Shown in pieces: positions 1 to 11,904 of a DNA stretch of 64,000 bases. Position 1 is the stretch's first letter. Each line of letters starts with the position of its first letter. The DNA comes from Rhizophagus clarus. Taxonomy: Eukaryota > Glomeromycota > Glomeromycetes > Glomerales > Glomeraceae. The position numbers and the translations under genes were made by a program. The notes under the pieces are model-generated. The model did no database searches and was not told the origin of the DNA. It saw nothing but the letters and a program-made list of their open reading frames with translations. The stretch spans positions 3,474,001-3,538,000 of the forward strand of contig BLAL01000285.1 of assembly GCA_015698045.1 (NCBI GenBank). Direction: 5' to 3'.

Positions 1-2520
1 TCCATTAATGCCAAGGCTGGGACATGTTGTTCTATCACAGCTGAATTCAACTGTGGTATTTGCTGTATATTATTACATGATACAGTGTATCCCAATTTTT
101 GTTGGTTAATTTCAGCAAGTAAAGGATCATAATAAATACACCATAGAACAGGTGAAATAACTTCTCCTTGGTCTATGCCTGTAAGAACATCATAAGCAGT
201 CATTTTGCCATAGGCTGTTATAACTTGATTCATTCTATCTTTAAACAAATCTAAAATTAAATGAGTGAACTGCTGAGGTAGTTTAATTCTGTCCATCGCT
301 TTCTTTAGTTGGAAGGTATTGACACGATCATAGGCCTTACCCATATCCTGTGATAAAATCCAAAGTTCATTATTATTATCAATAGCGTCCTGAATGATTT
401 CATTAATGATCCTTATAGGTTCGAAGGTAGATTGTTTAGGTAAACCAGCGAATTGGTTTGTCTGTAAATGTTATGTTGTTTTAACGTTGAAGTAAGGCGA
501 TGATTAAGTAATGTAATAAGCGCTTTACAAGCAGTCTCAAGTAGAGTGATCGGTCAAGAGTTTGATAATTCACAATTAAAGGGTTTTGGCTTGGCAATAG
601 GAAAAACGGTTGCTTCTTTCCATTGTTTTGGTAAGTAACCAAAATGTATAATCTTACATATCAAATAATATAAAATATCATAAGCCGTAGGACTAACGTG
701 TTATAACATTTCATTAGATATTCCTGAGGGGCCTGTAGCTTTGCCTTTAGGAAGGTTTCTGATAACATCCAGCCATTTGTCACGTGATGGAAGGTCCATG
801 AGGTTTGAGTAAATATTCTCATCAACATGACGTAAAGGTCGATATTGATCTTTCCAACGGCCTTGAAGTGGCTTTTTCCTATTAATCGAGCCTGCAATAG
901 TTTGGAAATGATGATTGGTTTCATTGAGGACAGCTGATTCACCTGTGATTAGTGATTTATTGCCTTGGGCGTCTTTCTTATATATTTTTTCAATCAAGAT
1001 ATGAACCATCTCTTCTTCAGTGATCGAGCGAATCATAGATGCTTGGTTGTCTTTAAAATTAGTACAGCATTTCTTGATATTAGAAACTATTTGTTCCTGA
1101 ACCATAATATCAAATTCCAATTTGAAAATAAGTCGTAGGTGTTTTCTGATTTTATACAAATTCTTCAAAAATAATTTGAAGTCGTCAAGTATAAGAAAGG
1201 TAAAGAATGATGAAAGGTCAGAGCATTCATATTTGTCCAATGTCAGATTAATGAGACGTTAGAACTTGGACCATTTAGCAGAGACACTATAAGTGATAGA
1301 AGCAGTATCATTCAGTATCGAACGTGTTTCCAATATACGATTAATGATATATCTTAAATCGAAGTAAATTGAAAGCTTCTTTTCCGGTGTAGTTTTGACT
1401 TTATTTCTTGTGACTTGCTTGTTGACTATACAAGATTTAGCTACTCTCATGAGGGTTTGCCTAAACATGTCCCAGAGAGTATTGATGTGACGAGGTTTAA
1501 CGATGGAAAAATCTTTCATTAATGTATTCTCAATCTCTAGGTCCAAATGGGTGCTAAAATTTTCCCAGGTATGTTCATCATCCTTGTCCATTTTATCATA
1601 TTGAAATACGGTCCTTTTGATATGTTTCTTCTTTTGATTGGTTGTGTTCAAGGAAACACCTGTCATCTGTACTGTGTCCAATGACAATATTATAGTTTTA
1701 TGGTCAGTATCAAAATGATCATTCTCTATCACTGTGCTATTAACACTTTTCTCTAACATAGATAAAGATGCCCAAATATAATCTAATCTTGATTCCTGTT
1801 TATTAGAATCAGCTGGTGTATAAGTATACATTTCTTCGTCATTGTCATTAAAGATTGGAATGGTATCTAACAATCTTCTACTTTCCAGAGTGCGAAACAA
1901 GGAAAATTGCCATTTATTATTGACAAAAGCCATTAAATATTTTCTATAATTAATATTGAAATTTCCCATGATAATGACTTCCATGTCACGTGATTGGGCA
2001 TTGCTGATAGTATCGTTAATGTATTTGTATAAAGCTTCAATTTGTGGTCTTTCTTTTGATTAGCATTAAGGTAAACCTGAATTAAACAAAGTTTACACTT
2101 ATCGCTGAAGTACAAGTCCAAATAAAGGATTCTACCTTTATGTCCAACTGCTTTGTGAACGAATATATCATATTTGGCGTCAATGATAATGCCTACGCCT
2201 TGGCCTTTGCCCCTAATTGTGAATATTCAAAGTAACCGTGAACACCTAATTGATGCTGCCATATTTTTGCTTGTCGTTCAGAACAATTAGTCTCTGAGAG
2301 CCCATAAATATCAATATTGTAATCTTTCATAGCATCGATTAAACTGATAAATTTGTTTTTATTTAAAGTACGAATATTTGTAGATGCGATTTTCGTTATA
2401 GTGGAATCTAAAAGATCCTTTTTTGAATGAAAAGATGGTGGTGAGTCAAGTTTGGGGAAATTGTTTTTTTTTTAATTGAGAAGATACAGAGGAACCAGAG
2501 GGAATATTGTTGTCCATCAT
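1..2520 (-). pseudogene. LINE ORF2 remnant: AP endonuclease plus start of reverse transcriptase
   Basis: The N-terminal part is an APE-type endonuclease: NIRTLNKNKF near the start, GLSETN, then MGNFNIN (usual GDFN-like motif), SRLDYIW and TDHKTI near the end. The reverse transcriptase follows and is cut by the window edge at its FMDD region. The frame is broken many times. Compared with copy 2, CAA glutamine codons have become TAA at 1259-1261 and 701-703, and a single base is missing near 468. Further frame changes occur near 2465 (in an A-run), 2222 and 2050. ORF2 would start at the ATG at 2520, nine bases beyond the ORF1 stop. Endonuclease nicking and target-primed reverse transcription are the known family roles; this copy cannot make the full protein. 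Confidence 0.85.
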
Positions 2521-2528
2521 TAAAATGA

Positions 2529-4616
2529 TTATGCAAGATCAAAAACATTGGCAACTTCATCGTCTTCCCCCAAAGAAGATGAAGCAGAAGTACCAGTGAG
2601 CATTTCAAACATTTTGGTCATGGTTGAAGAGATAAATTGAAAGGATGATTTCATTTCATTTTGTTGAGTCAGAAGAGTTTAAATTTGAATGTCTGATTGG
2701 CGAAGGTCATGAGTGTCTTGGATAAGTTCAGCTTCTTGATCAGAATCATCAGCGCTCTTAACGCGTTTCTTGGCTTGGTCAGATGAGGAAGCTGAAGAGG
2801 ACTGTGTGAGGGATTTTTTCTTCATGGTGCCCTCCAGTTTGGAACCTTTTTCAATGTGTAGAGCTTTCTGAGCAGTAACGATTGTGGCGATTTGTTTATC
2901 AGTACTTTCAAGAGTTGAACTGATATTCATGATCTTCATCTCTAGTTGACGTAAGCTATTAAGGATTGTTTCTTTAAATCGGAGAATGGCAGGATCTTGG
3001 TCAAAACAAGGTTCATCCTCATCCATTTCCTCATATTGTTGAGTATCACGATCAAGTCTCTTCAGCTGAGTGGAGCGAGAAGGTCTTGCAGATTTGTTAG
3101 CACCTTGGGATTTAGCAGCATCGGCGTACGATTTCTTTAAATTCTTCCAATTATCAGCACCACTAACAAACTTTTTGCCAGGGGGTTTATTAATATTTTT
3201 ATTATTATAAGTAGCAGCCATATGGGAGGGGTTACCACAGATGTTACATATGCGATCTGATTCTTGGCTCCAATATAAGCGACGTGAATCCATATTGCCC
3301 TTTTTGAAGTTGATCAAAAGTTGTAATGCAGCCTGTCGATCTTCATCACAAGAGAAGTGAATATATGCGTATCGACATTTAGAATATCTCTCTCTGATCA
3401 TAGCAGCAGGAATAAAGCAGGATTTAGCTTTACATTTGAGTAAGACAGGTTCAAGATCATAGCCACTAGTGTTGTATGCTAATCCAGATAGTTTGAAAGG
3501 AAACTGCTTGCGTAAAGTGCGAGCATCTTGGTCAAGAGACAGAGGAAGAACTCTAACCGTGTCTTTTCCTACATGATATCCCCAATTAGTCTCAAAATAG
3601 GTAAGAGCATCTTGAGATTTGTATGTAATATAGGCGATCTGGTAAAAACCAGCGCCTTTAGTATAGAGTTTCTCGATTTCACCTAAGATTTCGAAGCTTG
3701 CTCTAATTTCAGCAGCTTTTCAGTATGCAGGGATATCAATCACCTGAATTGTGCGATGGTTAGTATTTTCTTTTTGTTGATCAGAAGTCGGTACTTGCTT
3801 ATCTGGTTTAAGCAGAGAAATTTTAAGGGTGACATTTTTAATGTCATCCGAGTTATCTTCTTTAAGTTGCAGAATAATTTCCATTTGAAGAAATTTGTCA
3901 TAAGAATCCTTGTCATTGAAAGTGACTTTTGCTTGTTTTTGGAGATGCATAATACCCAAGTTGACGTTATACTTGACATTGTATTTAGCAAGAGCCTCCT
4001 TAATGGTATTAAGTTTTGAAAGTTTAGAACCAATAATATTATCAAGTGCCACGAGGGCAACATAGTCTAGCGGTTTTTCAATAGTGATCGACTGTTGATC
4101 AAAATTTTCATTGTTGTCTGAAGGCGGATTAACATCCATGGCAGAGTTGACAATTTCCTTATCTGGCATTTGGTCATTCTGTTGTTGATTATTTTGATCA
4201 GTAACTTTAGGCGTAACTGCAGAAGCTGCAGGAGCAGGAATACGATTAGTTCCATCGAGGTTGTTTACTATATTTTGTTGAGGAGGCGCATGAGCATGTG
4301 ACAGGTGCGAGCGAGAATTCTTGGACTTAGTTTTTCCCTTAGAAGAATAGGTCTTCGGCGGGTGGTTGGGAGTGTCTGCAAAAAGGTCACTAGCAACGTC
4401 CCTTTCAGATTGCAAGTTGCTCTGCTTAATATGCTCTTTATCAGCTGCAAGGTCAGCCTGTAAAGCATTATTAGTAGCTGTATCTTTAGACCACGGTGGA
4501 GGGTCAGCAGTGTTAGAGGTGAAAGTGAAATCAAAGGTGGCAGCAGGTTGCGCACCTTTTGAGCTGCTTCGCAAAGTACGAGCACTGGTGTTGTTGTTTC
4601 TGTTGTTGTTAGACAT
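2529..4616 (-). pseudogene. LINE ORF1 (RNA-binding, CCHC and coiled-coil protein), two nonsense changes
   Basis: A 696-codon frame from the ATG at 4616 to the stop at 2529-2531, interrupted in frame by TGA at 3720-3722 (probably a Trp codon originally) and TAA at 2679-2681 (probably CAA). The first ~300 residues are low-complexity, rich in N, S, T and Q. A middle region with RRM-like alternation of strands and helices follows. Then comes a zinc-knuckle-like motif, CNICGNPSHMAATY, in which the expected last Cys is Tyr. After a lysine-rich stretch there is a probable coiled coil (LRQLEMKIMNISSTLES). This is the expected layout of an ORF1 nucleic-acid chaperone that packages the LINE RNA. RRM identity is inferred from pattern only. 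Confidence 0.75.
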
Positions 4617-4700
4617 CTTAAACTTAAACTAAACACATAAAAAAGTTAGGTCTTTCGAGAATTACTGCGGATTTTCAACAATTTTTGACGGTAACAGGAG

Positions 4701-5701
4701 AGAGTTTTTTTTTGAACCGGTTGCATTTTTAACCCAAATAAAAGAATTTAAGGCGTTTTTTTTCTATAATAGGCAAAATAATTGGTCAATCATTTCATTT
4801 TGACTGGATTTTCACCTTAATTTCTCCATTCCGCCTTTGTTTATACACACATGTACAGTTGCCAAAGTTATCACGGATATGAAGATAATTTCCTTTTTGA
4901 TAAAAAAGGTCATTTTAATTTTATAATATATTAAGCTTAAGCATGAAAAAAATTGATTGAGCATTTCTTTAGGCTAATTTTTTACAAAACCTCTTCCTGT
5001 GCCAGTAAGAACAACCATTGATTTTATAAATCATAAAATATTCGCTTATTTTAATTTTTTTTTGTTGATCAAAATTGAATAAAAAATCTTTTGTTTTTGT
5101 TTCTTTGATAATCATTTTTTCCTAAACATATAAAAAATAAGTCAATTTTAACTTATTTAAAATAAAAAAAAATTCGAAAGTAAATACATTCAAAATTATG
5201 TTCAAGAAAGTGTCTGAAAATAAAAATTCGTTAATTAAAAATATAAAAAACGAACATTGATAACATTCGTTAAAACAAAAATAAAAAATTAGCAATGTTC
5301 GTTTAAAATACTTTGCAGAAACCCATGATTTGCTACTATGCAGTCAAGTGATCGCCATCAAATCACAACAATCTGGTATCGGACATGTGACGATAGAAGT
5401 GTCGAACTACCTCGTGAAACTATCGATGACACACCTTTTCAACATCTTTTCGAAGTCGTAACTTGGTCTTAAACAGATAGTAAATATAGTCATAACATAG
5501 CTGAAACAATTAATCTTTGAACCATTAGATATCACTTAACAACAATTCTACCAATTTCTTTATTGATTTTAAAATAATAATCTTATTATTATATTTATTA
5601 AACTGAAATTATCTAACACTTCTAGCTAATATAATATTTGTGAATATAATATAATAAGATGCTCTTTATAGAAAAAATAACAAGTACAACAATAATAAAA
5701 T
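4701..5701. other. AT-rich intergenic stretch, no gene seen
   Basis: Between the LINE leader and the next possible gene I see no convincing frame. Around 5220-5310 there are short inverted copies of an ACGAACATTG-like word. A slightly less AT-rich patch at about 5320-5470 has no recognisable product or RNA fold. Confidence 0.5.
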
Positions 5702-6008
5702 ATGTTATTAAGAACAATCACACATGATTTATTTGCCACCCTATCATATGTTACATATGCGATTTTTTTTTTTAAAAAAAATTTTGATGCTTTTACTTTT
5801 GTTATATTTTATTTTTTAACGTGGTTTTTATTAATTGTAGCATTGACTAACATTCTTCTTTTCTTGGCTTTGGGGGGCTTCTGGTAAGTTTCTTTTTAAC
5901 GTTGACATTTTTTTTCATTAATTGATGTTAACACTCTTTTGTAGGTTATTCTTTTCAGCTTTTGACGGCTTTAGATTTCAGCATCAGAATCCTGATAAGC
6001 GGTGGTAA
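5702..6008 (+). CDS. Possible small two-exon gene, membrane-like hypothetical protein
   Basis: Exon 1 (5702-5883) starts with ATG and encodes about 60 residues rich in F, L and I, including two likely membrane segments (around residues 12-25 and 32-57). A good donor (G|GTAAGT) at 5884 and an acceptor (TTTTGTAG) ending at 5944 frame a 61-bp intron. Exon 2 (5945-6008) keeps the frame and adds about 20 residues ending in NPDKRW before TAA. I do not recognise the product. The neighbouring 3.8 kb holds many more acceptor-like sites, so this may be the 5' end of a longer micro-exon gene or simply chance. Composition is as AT-rich as the flanks, which lowers confidence. Confidence 0.25.
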
Positions 6009-6060
6009 GTTTATGACACTTTGAACCTTTAAAAATATGTCTCCTTTGATTAACCATTTT

Positions 6061-6730
6061 TTCTTTCTTTTTTTTGGTTAGACCTTTCGATTTTATTTCT
6101 TCATTTCATTTTGGGCTTCGCTTTTTTTATTTCATTTTTCATTTCATTCTTTATTGTTTTCCAATCACCTTTTCATTATTCCTTCATCCTTCATTACTTA
6201 ATCCCTTTCGTTTCTTTTCATCCTTTATCATTCTCTTTGTTCCCTTTTTATCCTTTATCATTTCTTTCATTTTCCTTTCATTTTTCATGATCGTATATTT
6301 CGCTTCCCTTTCATCATTGATTGCTCCTTTTATCATTATTTCATCTTTGTTCGTTTCTTTCATTTCCTTTGTTCTTTATTATTTCCGTTATCCCTTTTTG
6401 TTTTTTATTGTTTCTTTCATTTCTTTTATCTTTGATCGCTCCTTTCTTCTGCTCCTCCTTTCATTCTTTATCATTTTTTTGTTCCCTTTCATTCTTGATC
6501 ATCCTTTCACCATCCATTCGTTTTTGATCGCTCTTTCCATCATCTTTTTGTTCTACATCATCCTTTTATTATCCTATTGTTCCTCATTGCCTCTTTCATC
6601 ATCCTTTCGTTCCTCCTTCTCACTTTTTCTGATTCCTTTTTACTCCTCTTTATTCTCTTTTGATCTTTCTTAACTACTTCCTTTTGTTTTCCTTCCATTT
6701 CTTTTTTATTTTTACTTCATCCCTTCTTAC
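6061..6730. repeat. Pyrimidine-rich low-complexity tract
   Basis: About 650 bases consist almost only of T and C with recurring TTTCATTCC- and TTTATCATT-like words. Open frames across it are a by-product of the composition. A closely similar tract lies at 15.3-16.97 kb (shared wording such as TTTCATTCTCATGATCG-like runs), so the two probably come from one sequence family. Confidence 0.7.
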
Positions 6731-7800
6731 TTCATTCATTATACATCTTATCCAGTTTAAAATTTGTATATTACACTGGGTACAATTTTCATCTTAACAG
6801 TAATAGAAGGATTTAATATATGAGACTTTAAAGTTGATTTATAATAATAATTAAATATGATGATTTTTAAGTATTGAATAAATCTGTATATTACATATTC
6901 GATATATTGAGTCACTGGTGGTATACATAAAGGGGGATACTACTGAGATACTATAAGTAGTGCTAGACGGTACTGTAAACTAAATAATTGTTTATCTACA
7001 ACATATATTTAGTAAATAAATAACTAAAAAGTACTGGATACAATACAAATTTTGATAAAAGAGTTACTAAATTATGTCAGATTTCATTTATCAATAATTT
7101 ATTCTTACGAAATTATTTTTTATGCGAAAAATATTAAAGTTAAAAATTAACCAATCAGTAAAGTTTAAAGTCACGCGATAGGGAAGATAACATTTTGTTT
7201 TTTCTTTTGACCTCGGGTAGTATTTCTAGGAGGCAATAATAATGTTAAGACAACTTTATAATTTAAAGAATTGCATGTAAGAAAAAATGGAATAAAAGTT
7301 ATAAATAATAATGAAGACTTTCGAATTGTAAGGAAAAAAGGAGATTGATTGTAAGGGAAAATTTGAATAATATAATAATAAACTCTATTGTATTGCAATA
7401 ACGAACAATTAAGATTTTATAAATAGATTAGAAACAGTATATATATATATATTTATTTATTTATCAATGTATAACAAACCAATTTCTAATAATAATTAAC
7501 ATGTAATGATTAGCTTATAACTGACACGTAATAGTTTTTTAACTTAATCAAAATATATTATTTTTTTTTTGTTAGATCGAAATTTTTTAAATTACGGTGT
7601 AAATTGTTAAATTTTAAAGTGTAAATTTTAAACAGAAAGTTTAATTTTAATTATCTATTAAAATTTATACTAAAAATATAACTTTAAATTTAACTAATCA
7701 CGTAAGTTAACTAAACGCGTAATTTAAAATTTAACTTTCTATTTACTAAACGCATAAGTATATTTTAATTTTGAGTTACTTTTAATTACTTTTTGGCGAA
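6731..7800. other. AT-rich stretch without a recognised gene
   Basis: No frame with protein-like composition. It contains a short TA repeat near 7440 and a run of AATTTTAAA-type words at 7600-7780. Nothing here supports a feature. Confidence 0.5.
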
Positions 7801-9790
7801 ACATTAGAATAACATTTCATTTTCTCTTTTTTTTTAGGCGGTTTTTCCTTCAAGGTCTTTGGATGCATGGTTACAACTTACAATATGTTTCTTTATTCTC
7901 TTAACCTTTCTATTTTAACAAAGTGGTAACCAGTGACTTTGTTTTTATTCTTTTAGGTATCTTTTCGGCTCTTTTCGAATGTGGGTTCAGTGTGGAAAGA
8001 ATTTTTTAAGTATTCTTTAATTAAAGTCAGTATTTTTTTTTTGGTTTAAGGATGGAACATTTACTAATATTTTAATATTTTCTTTAGGCTGGTTATTTTT
8101 GAATCTAGGTTTTTTATTTTAACATTTTAACGAATATTAACAGTTTGTTTGTTTTTTTCTTAGACGATCAACCTTAGTTTTTGCTAACCAAAAATATCAG
8201 ACAGAGAATAATGAAGATTTTCAAAAAAGAATTAGGAATCAAGTTCCATGAAATTTTGAAGAAATAAATAGTTGCTAATGATGAAGGAATTGATATGTAG
8301 GAACCAATATTTTATTTAAATATATTTTTTAATAAAACAGCTATTATTAATGTTTTATTATTTCTTTTAGGTGATCCAGATGTGAATATCGTTAGGGTGT
8401 TTTAAAAAAAATTGTCTTTTTCTTAAACAAATCATTCATTAACGCATTTTTACTATCTTTGGATATTGATTTCAGTTCAACTTTTTATACATAGTTCTTT
8501 TTAATAATTTCTTTTCCTTTTTTTAGATGGTTTGTTCTTTGGTTCTTTGGATGCATAGAAAAATTTGGTGAGATTATTCCTTTTTTTTAAACACCAGATT
8601 TTGGACGAATGAAAATTTCGGTGGGTTTCAATTAAGCTTTTTTTTCTTTTTATTTTTTTTTTTTAGCCAACTGTTCTAATTGATTTTTTTTTTTGTAAAT
8701 GGCTTAGTCATAATACGTGAGAATTTGATAAGAAGGGAGTTTTCTCTTAATACATTAATTCTAATGAACTGTTCATTTTTCTTTTTTTTTTAATCATGTA
8801 TGGCGGATATTTGTTATATGCTTTAGGATAATCTACAATAAGAAGTTTTAATGTACCTTTAATGTCCATCGTGATTGGGTATCTGTGGCATATATTCGAT
8901 AGAGATTTTTTGGATTCAATTAAACTATGGTTTTGAACCTCAGCTAAGTTTTTGAAAAAAAATTTTAAAACTTTTATATATATTTTGAAATTTAAAAAAA
9001 ACTTCATTTTTTCTTTTTTTTTTTTTAGAGAAATCAGCTTTGATTTGCTTTCAGATAAAGCTTTTATTGAAGCTTTTTAAAAAAATGTCATTTTTTTTCT
9101 TTTTTTCATTTAGAATTTGGCTCCAAAGTTGGATACTAGTCTCCAATAGATAAGTTTTGAACTTTGTTTGGGGATCAGAACTTTAAAAAATGCTTTTAAT
9201 ATTTTTTCCCTCTTTTTTATAAGAAAATCGGCTTAAACTGGATATTGAAATCCAAGACAAGTTGAAAAATAACACAAAATTTTAATTTATTTAAAGTAAG
9301 TTTGAAGTTTTTTTTTTAATCCAAGTAATTCGGCAGTCTTGTTATTAAGAGAAATACAACAATCTTGAATTTAATAGACAATAATATGATGATATAAATA
9401 GTAACATATTTACGTGTAATGATGATTCTATTTAACTAATAAAAAATTTTAAAATTGTTTGAAACATATTATGGAAATCTGGTAGATTTTTGATTATATG
9501 CCAAAAGCCAGTAATTTTTTGATTTAAAACATTTTTATTAGCATTTTTATTGATACTTTATCATATTTTATAGATTCCAGACTTTTCACCTTATTTTTCA
9601 ACCATTTTTTACTTTCTGATAAACATTAAGCAAAACTTTCTTGACTACTGGTCTCATGTAATTCGGCAAATATTAAAAATAATTTAATTTTTTTATTTTA
9701 ATGAACATTGATAACTGTTTATTTTCCCTTTTTTTAGGTGGTTTTCAAATTTCTTTAGAGTTGAATATTGGCAAGTAATCAGTTTTTTAA
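7801..9790 (+). other. Series of poly-T/AG acceptor-like modules with short exon-like pieces
   Basis: Ten poly-T tracts ending in AG occur on the plus strand, with AG ending at 7837, 7956, 8087, 8163, 8370, 8526, 8666, 9028, 9113 and 9737. Several are followed by W/F-coding pieces. The pieces after 7837 and 8526 are clearly related: both contain CTTTGGATGCAT preceded by a GGTTT..TTC run. Those after 8087 (GCTGGTTATTTTT) and 9737 (GTGGTTTTCAAATTTC) begin alike, and resemble exon 2 of the tentative gene at 5945. This looks like repeated duplication of an intron-plus-short-exon unit. T-rich sequence gives such sites by chance, so the exons are inference. Confidence 0.3.
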
Positions 9791-9899
9791 AATATTTTTT
9801 TTTGATTTAACAACTATTACTAAATATTCATATTTTTGGTAATTTTTTGACATATAGTAATAATCAAAACTATAGAACACTTGTGATTTATTTGCGGCA

Positions 9900-10140
9900 T
9901 TAAAAATAGAAATTAACTTTGACTTTAATGTACATTTAATGTAATTTTAATACATATTAAATATAAATTTACGATATGTTAAATGTAACTTATATATAAA
10001 TTAAATGCAAATTTACGATATATTAAATATGACTTATATATACATTAAACATAACTTTTATATGTATTAAATACAATTTTATTATACATTAAATACAACT
10101 TCAATATATTTATAATATACATTGAATTTAACTTTACTAA
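9900..10140. repeat. Degenerate tandem repeat of TACATTAAATATAACTT-like units
   Basis: About ten imperfect units of roughly 20-25 bp, each containing ATTAAAT(A/G)(C/T)A(A/T)CTT, follow one another. The following 10141-10513 carries no gene that I can see. Confidence 0.6.
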
Positions 10141-10513
10141 TCTTGATACAATTTTTGTACGATCTGATTAAATCAGGTGATGATCTCCTTAATATGCGTT
10201 AACCTTATACACACGATTCACTTAAACTTGTCATAAGAACATGAAACCATATCATGGCTAGACCTTGGTTATGAGGTTTATGATATAATTTCAATTTAGT
10301 AGCGATGTGATTTCAATTTTAAAAGTTTCTGCAAAGTATACTATAAAGAAAAAATGAAAAAAAATACCTACTAAAATGCGGCCATATCGAAGAAAGAAAC
10401 CTGAAATTTCAAAGTTAACAATTAATATTTTGTTAACTACATTACCTACACGCATGTTAAAATACTTCAGTTTTGTTTCTTACCATTTTCAACCGAGTTC
10501 ACTAAAATACAAA

Positions 10514-11899
10514 TAGTGCTCTGAACGAGTCAAGTCGATTCGAGTCAAGTTTGATTTGAGAATTTTCACGTCATCATAATAACGATTTGAGTCACAAGTC
10601 AATCCTGATTCCAAGTTTATATTAATATTTGACTCAACTCGGGTTAACTTGGATTGAATATATATTATTAAATAGAAACACGTTTTTGAGTTAAAACATG
10701 TTGAGAAAAATGTTTTTCCCGCTAAATTCGTAAATAAAAAAAAATGTTTTGCAACGTTTTTTTATCAATAATTAAAAACGTTTTGCGAAAAATGTTTTTT
10801 TTTCATTAATTCATAAGTAAAAAAATGTTTTGCAACGTTTTTTATTAATAGATGTTGCGAAAAACGCTTTTTCCGTTAAATTTGTAAATAAAAAACATTT
10901 CGCAACATTTTTTCATCAATAATTAAAAAATGGTTTGCGAAAAATATTTTTTTTTCGTTAATTCATAAGTAAAAAAATGTTTCGCAACATTTTTTGTTAA
11001 TAGATGTTATGAAAACCATTTTTCCCATTAAATTCATAAATAAAAAACATTTCGCAACATTTTTTTGTCAATAATTAAAAATGTTTGCGAAAAACATTTT
11101 TTTTCGGTTAATTCACAAGTAAAAAAATGGTTTGTTGCATTGCGAAAATGTTTCTTCCATTAAAATCTTAATAAAAAACATTTTGCAACGTTTTTACTAA
11201 CATTAACTAAAAAATGTTGCAAAAATGGTTTTTCCGTAAATTCGTAAATAAAAAAACATTTCGCAACATTTTTTTGTCAATAATTAAAAACGTTTTGCGA
11301 AAAATGTTTTTTTTTGTTAATTCACAAGTAAAAAAATGGTTCGCAATGTTTTTTGTTAATAGACGTTGCGAAAAATGTTTCTTTCATTAAACTCTTAAAT
11401 AAAAACGTTTTGTGACATTTTTACTAACATCAACTAAAAACGTTGCAAAAACATTTTTCCCATTAAATTCGTAAATAAAAAAAACGTTTCGCAACATTTT
11501 TTTTTTATCAGTAATTAAAAACGTTTTGCGAAAAATATTTTTTTTTTGTTAATTCATAAGTGAAAAACGTTTCGCAATGTTTTTTATCAATGAAGTGAAA
11601 AAACATTGCAGAAACCTTTTTTTTTATAAAGCAAAAGAATTCTGAATGTTTTTTATCAATATAATTGAAAAACGTGGTGTAAATTATTAAGTTTTTGCAA
11701 AGTTTCTTTTATCAAAACGTTACGTCAACCATTCATGTTTCATTAACTCAGGTATAATTGAGTCAAATCAAGTCGATCTGAGTTGACGTTTTTTATGAGT
11801 CAAATCTATAAATTTTATTATTTTGACTTGACTCAACTCGGCTTGATTTTTCTGAGTCAAGTACAATTTTGTTTAATAATCGACTTGTTCAGATGAATA
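10514..11899. mobile_element. hAT-like non-autonomous element carrying hairpin satellite
   Basis: The left end reads TAGTGCTCTGAACGAGTC and the right end, read inward, TATTCATCTGAACAAGTC. These agree at most positions and have the TAG/hAT-style start seen elsewhere in the window. Just inside each end are repeated GAGTCAAG/CTTGACTC words (10528-10650 and 11745-11880) in opposite orientation, as hAT subterminal repeats are. The interior is an array of hairpin units. The 8 bases outside the two ends (AATACAAA and AAAAAATG) do not match well, so the target duplication is not confirmed. No transposase frame is present. Confidence 0.45.
10690..11720. repeat. Hairpin minisatellite (array A), ~76-bp units
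   Basis: About 13 imperfect units each contain a GTTTTGCGAAAAA-type word and its reverse complement TTTCGCAACGTTTT, separated by A-rich spacers with TTAATTCATAAGTAAAA. Neighbouring words can pair, so each unit can form a hairpin. The core matches the much longer array at 32.5-35.6 kb. Confidence 0.8.
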
Positions 11900-11904
11900 A
11901 AAAA

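Larger units (their letters stand above)
1..4700 (-). mobile_element. LINE (non-LTR retrotransposon) copy 1, decayed, runs off left edge
   Basis: Two-ORF LINE on the minus strand: ORF1 at 4616-2529, ORF2 from 2520 to the window start and beyond. Bases 1-1806 align base for base with 62195-64000 of the second copy at the other end of the window. In the first 420 bases I counted 16 differences (about 4%), 14 of them transitions, so both belong to one family. The 5' end is not sharply defined; the untranslated leader probably reaches about 4700. No target duplication can be seen because the 3' end is outside the window. Confidence 0.9.

Noticed and set aside
6074-6673. Long plus-strand open frames rich in F, S, I and L
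   Set aside because: They arise from the T/C-only composition of the tract; overlapping frames are equally open and no domain or splice logic supports them.
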